Shown here in pieces: positions 63,623 to 64,000 of a stretch of 64,000 bases of DNA. The stretch lies in NCBI GenBank assembly GCA_017745075.1, contig JAGIAD010000001.1, positions 124,001 to 188,000 of the forward strand, in the 5' to 3' direction. Every line of letters starts with the position of its first letter. The first letter of the stretch is position 1. Source of the DNA: Sphingobacteriaceae bacterium. GTDB lineage: Bacteria; Bacteroidota; Bacteroidia; Sphingobacteriales; Sphingobacteriaceae. The position numbers and the translations under genes are program-made. Under the pieces are notes generated by a model. The model ran no database searches and was not told the origin of the DNA. It saw only the letters and a program-made list of their open reading frames with translations.

Positions 63623-64000
63623 TTAAGCCTCTACAGGATGCTCTTTAGCAGCCAAATACCTTTCGGCATCGAGTGCAGCCATACAACCAGAGCCTGCAGC
63701 CGTAATTGCCTGACGGTAATACATATCCTGCACATCGCCACAGGCGAAAACACCTTCGATATTGGTTAAGGTAGAGCCTGGTTTAGTAATTAAATAACCG
63801 GTTTCGTCCATATCTAACTGGCCTTTAAAAATATCGGTATTGGGTTTATGACCAATGGCTACAAAGAAACCTTCTACAGCGATATCAGACTCAACACCGG
63901 TTTTGTTATTGATAACTTTAACAGCAGTTACGTTTTTACCGTTACCCAAAATTTCCTGTGTTTCGGTATTATAGTGTACCACAATATTTGGGGTAGCCAA
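63623..64000 (-). CDS. trxB: Thioredoxin reductase, C-terminal part
   Basis: The 125 visible residues are the C-terminal FAD-binding part. They contain EGFFVAIGHKPNTDIFKGQL, TNIEGVFACGDVQDMYYRQA and AAGSGCMAALDAERYL, the hallmark end of TrxB. The gene starts beyond the right edge; the full enzyme has about 310 residues, so the NADPH domain and CxxC redox pair are outside. It reduces thioredoxin with NADPH and so supports peroxidases such as the one at 48299-48811. Confidence 0.95.
   Translation of the reverse strand: MATPNIVVHYNTETQEILGNGKNVTAVKVINNKTGVESDIAVEGFFVAIGHKPNTDIFKGQLDMDETGYLITKPGSTLTNIEGVFACGDVQDMYYRQAITAAGSGCMAALDAERYLAAKEHPVEA

Noticed and set aside
1..64000. Prophage or integrative element
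   Set aside because: No integrase, structural phage genes or conjugation genes are present. The single tRNA has no att-like repeat or adjacent recombinase; the only mobile enzyme is the RAYT.

Overview
The window is a chromosomal segment of a Bacteroidota bacterium, most likely Sphingobacteriaceae and close to Pedobacter. The evidence is three SusC/SusD pairs, BACON-domain lipoproteins, many glycoside hydrolases, TAnnTTTG-type promoter boxes, weak ribosome-binding sites, and conserved genes (topA without zinc ribbons, a CIEQ alpha-2-macroglobulin with pbpC, trxB) of that group. This placement rests on recognition of protein families, not on a database search.

Region 1 (1-10747, minus strand) is polysaccharide utilization locus A: SusC, SusD, an IPT/TIG surface glycan-binding lipoprotein, two tandem BACON-GH5 endoglucanase/xylanase-type lipoproteins, and a GH39 beta-xylosidase cut by the left edge. 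It looks like one transcription unit with two stem-loops between genes. No regulator for it is visible here.

Region 2 (10748-21357) is ordinary chromosome: a DUF1826 protein, a beta-lactamase-like serine hydrolase, an XRE/membrane regulator, an FdhF/YdeP-type molybdopterin oxidoreductase with a small partner, a Tat-type MBL hydrolase, a secreted protein with a peptidoglycan-binding-like domain, tRNA-Arg(UCU) with a terminator, a small hydrophilic protein, and a field of 49-bp dispersed repeats.

Region 3 (21358-44124) is locus B, a 12-gene minus-strand operon read from a divergent LacI-type regulator. It holds two tandem SusC/SusD pairs, a GH2 beta-glucuronidase (NxK motif present), a GH10 xylanase, a second GH2, an alginate-lyase-superfamily enzyme (PL38-like), a GH88 unsaturated glucuronyl hydrolase, a GH30 enzyme, a mannonate-oxidoreductase-type SDR and UxuA. 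Surface capture, periplasmic cleavage by hydrolysis and by elimination, and uronate catabolism are thus encoded together. No alpha-glucuronidase (GH67/GH115) is present, which points to a beta-glucuronate-containing xylan-like or glucuronan-like glycan. Two LacI-type palindromes lie just before the regulator.

Region 4 (44125-64000) holds a 112-bp tandem repeat, an MFS exporter/MarR pair with twin operators, a WalJ-like MBL protein, aquaporin Z, glutathione peroxidase, topA, a conserved 134-aa protein, a DUF4143 ATPase with a long palindrome at its start, a DUF4440-like secreted protein, a giant alpha-2-macroglobulin, a RAYT transposase surrounded by REP palindromes, pbpC and the 3' part of trxB. 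The RAYT/REP element sits between the alpha-2-macroglobulin and pbpC, which form a conserved pair in many bacteria.
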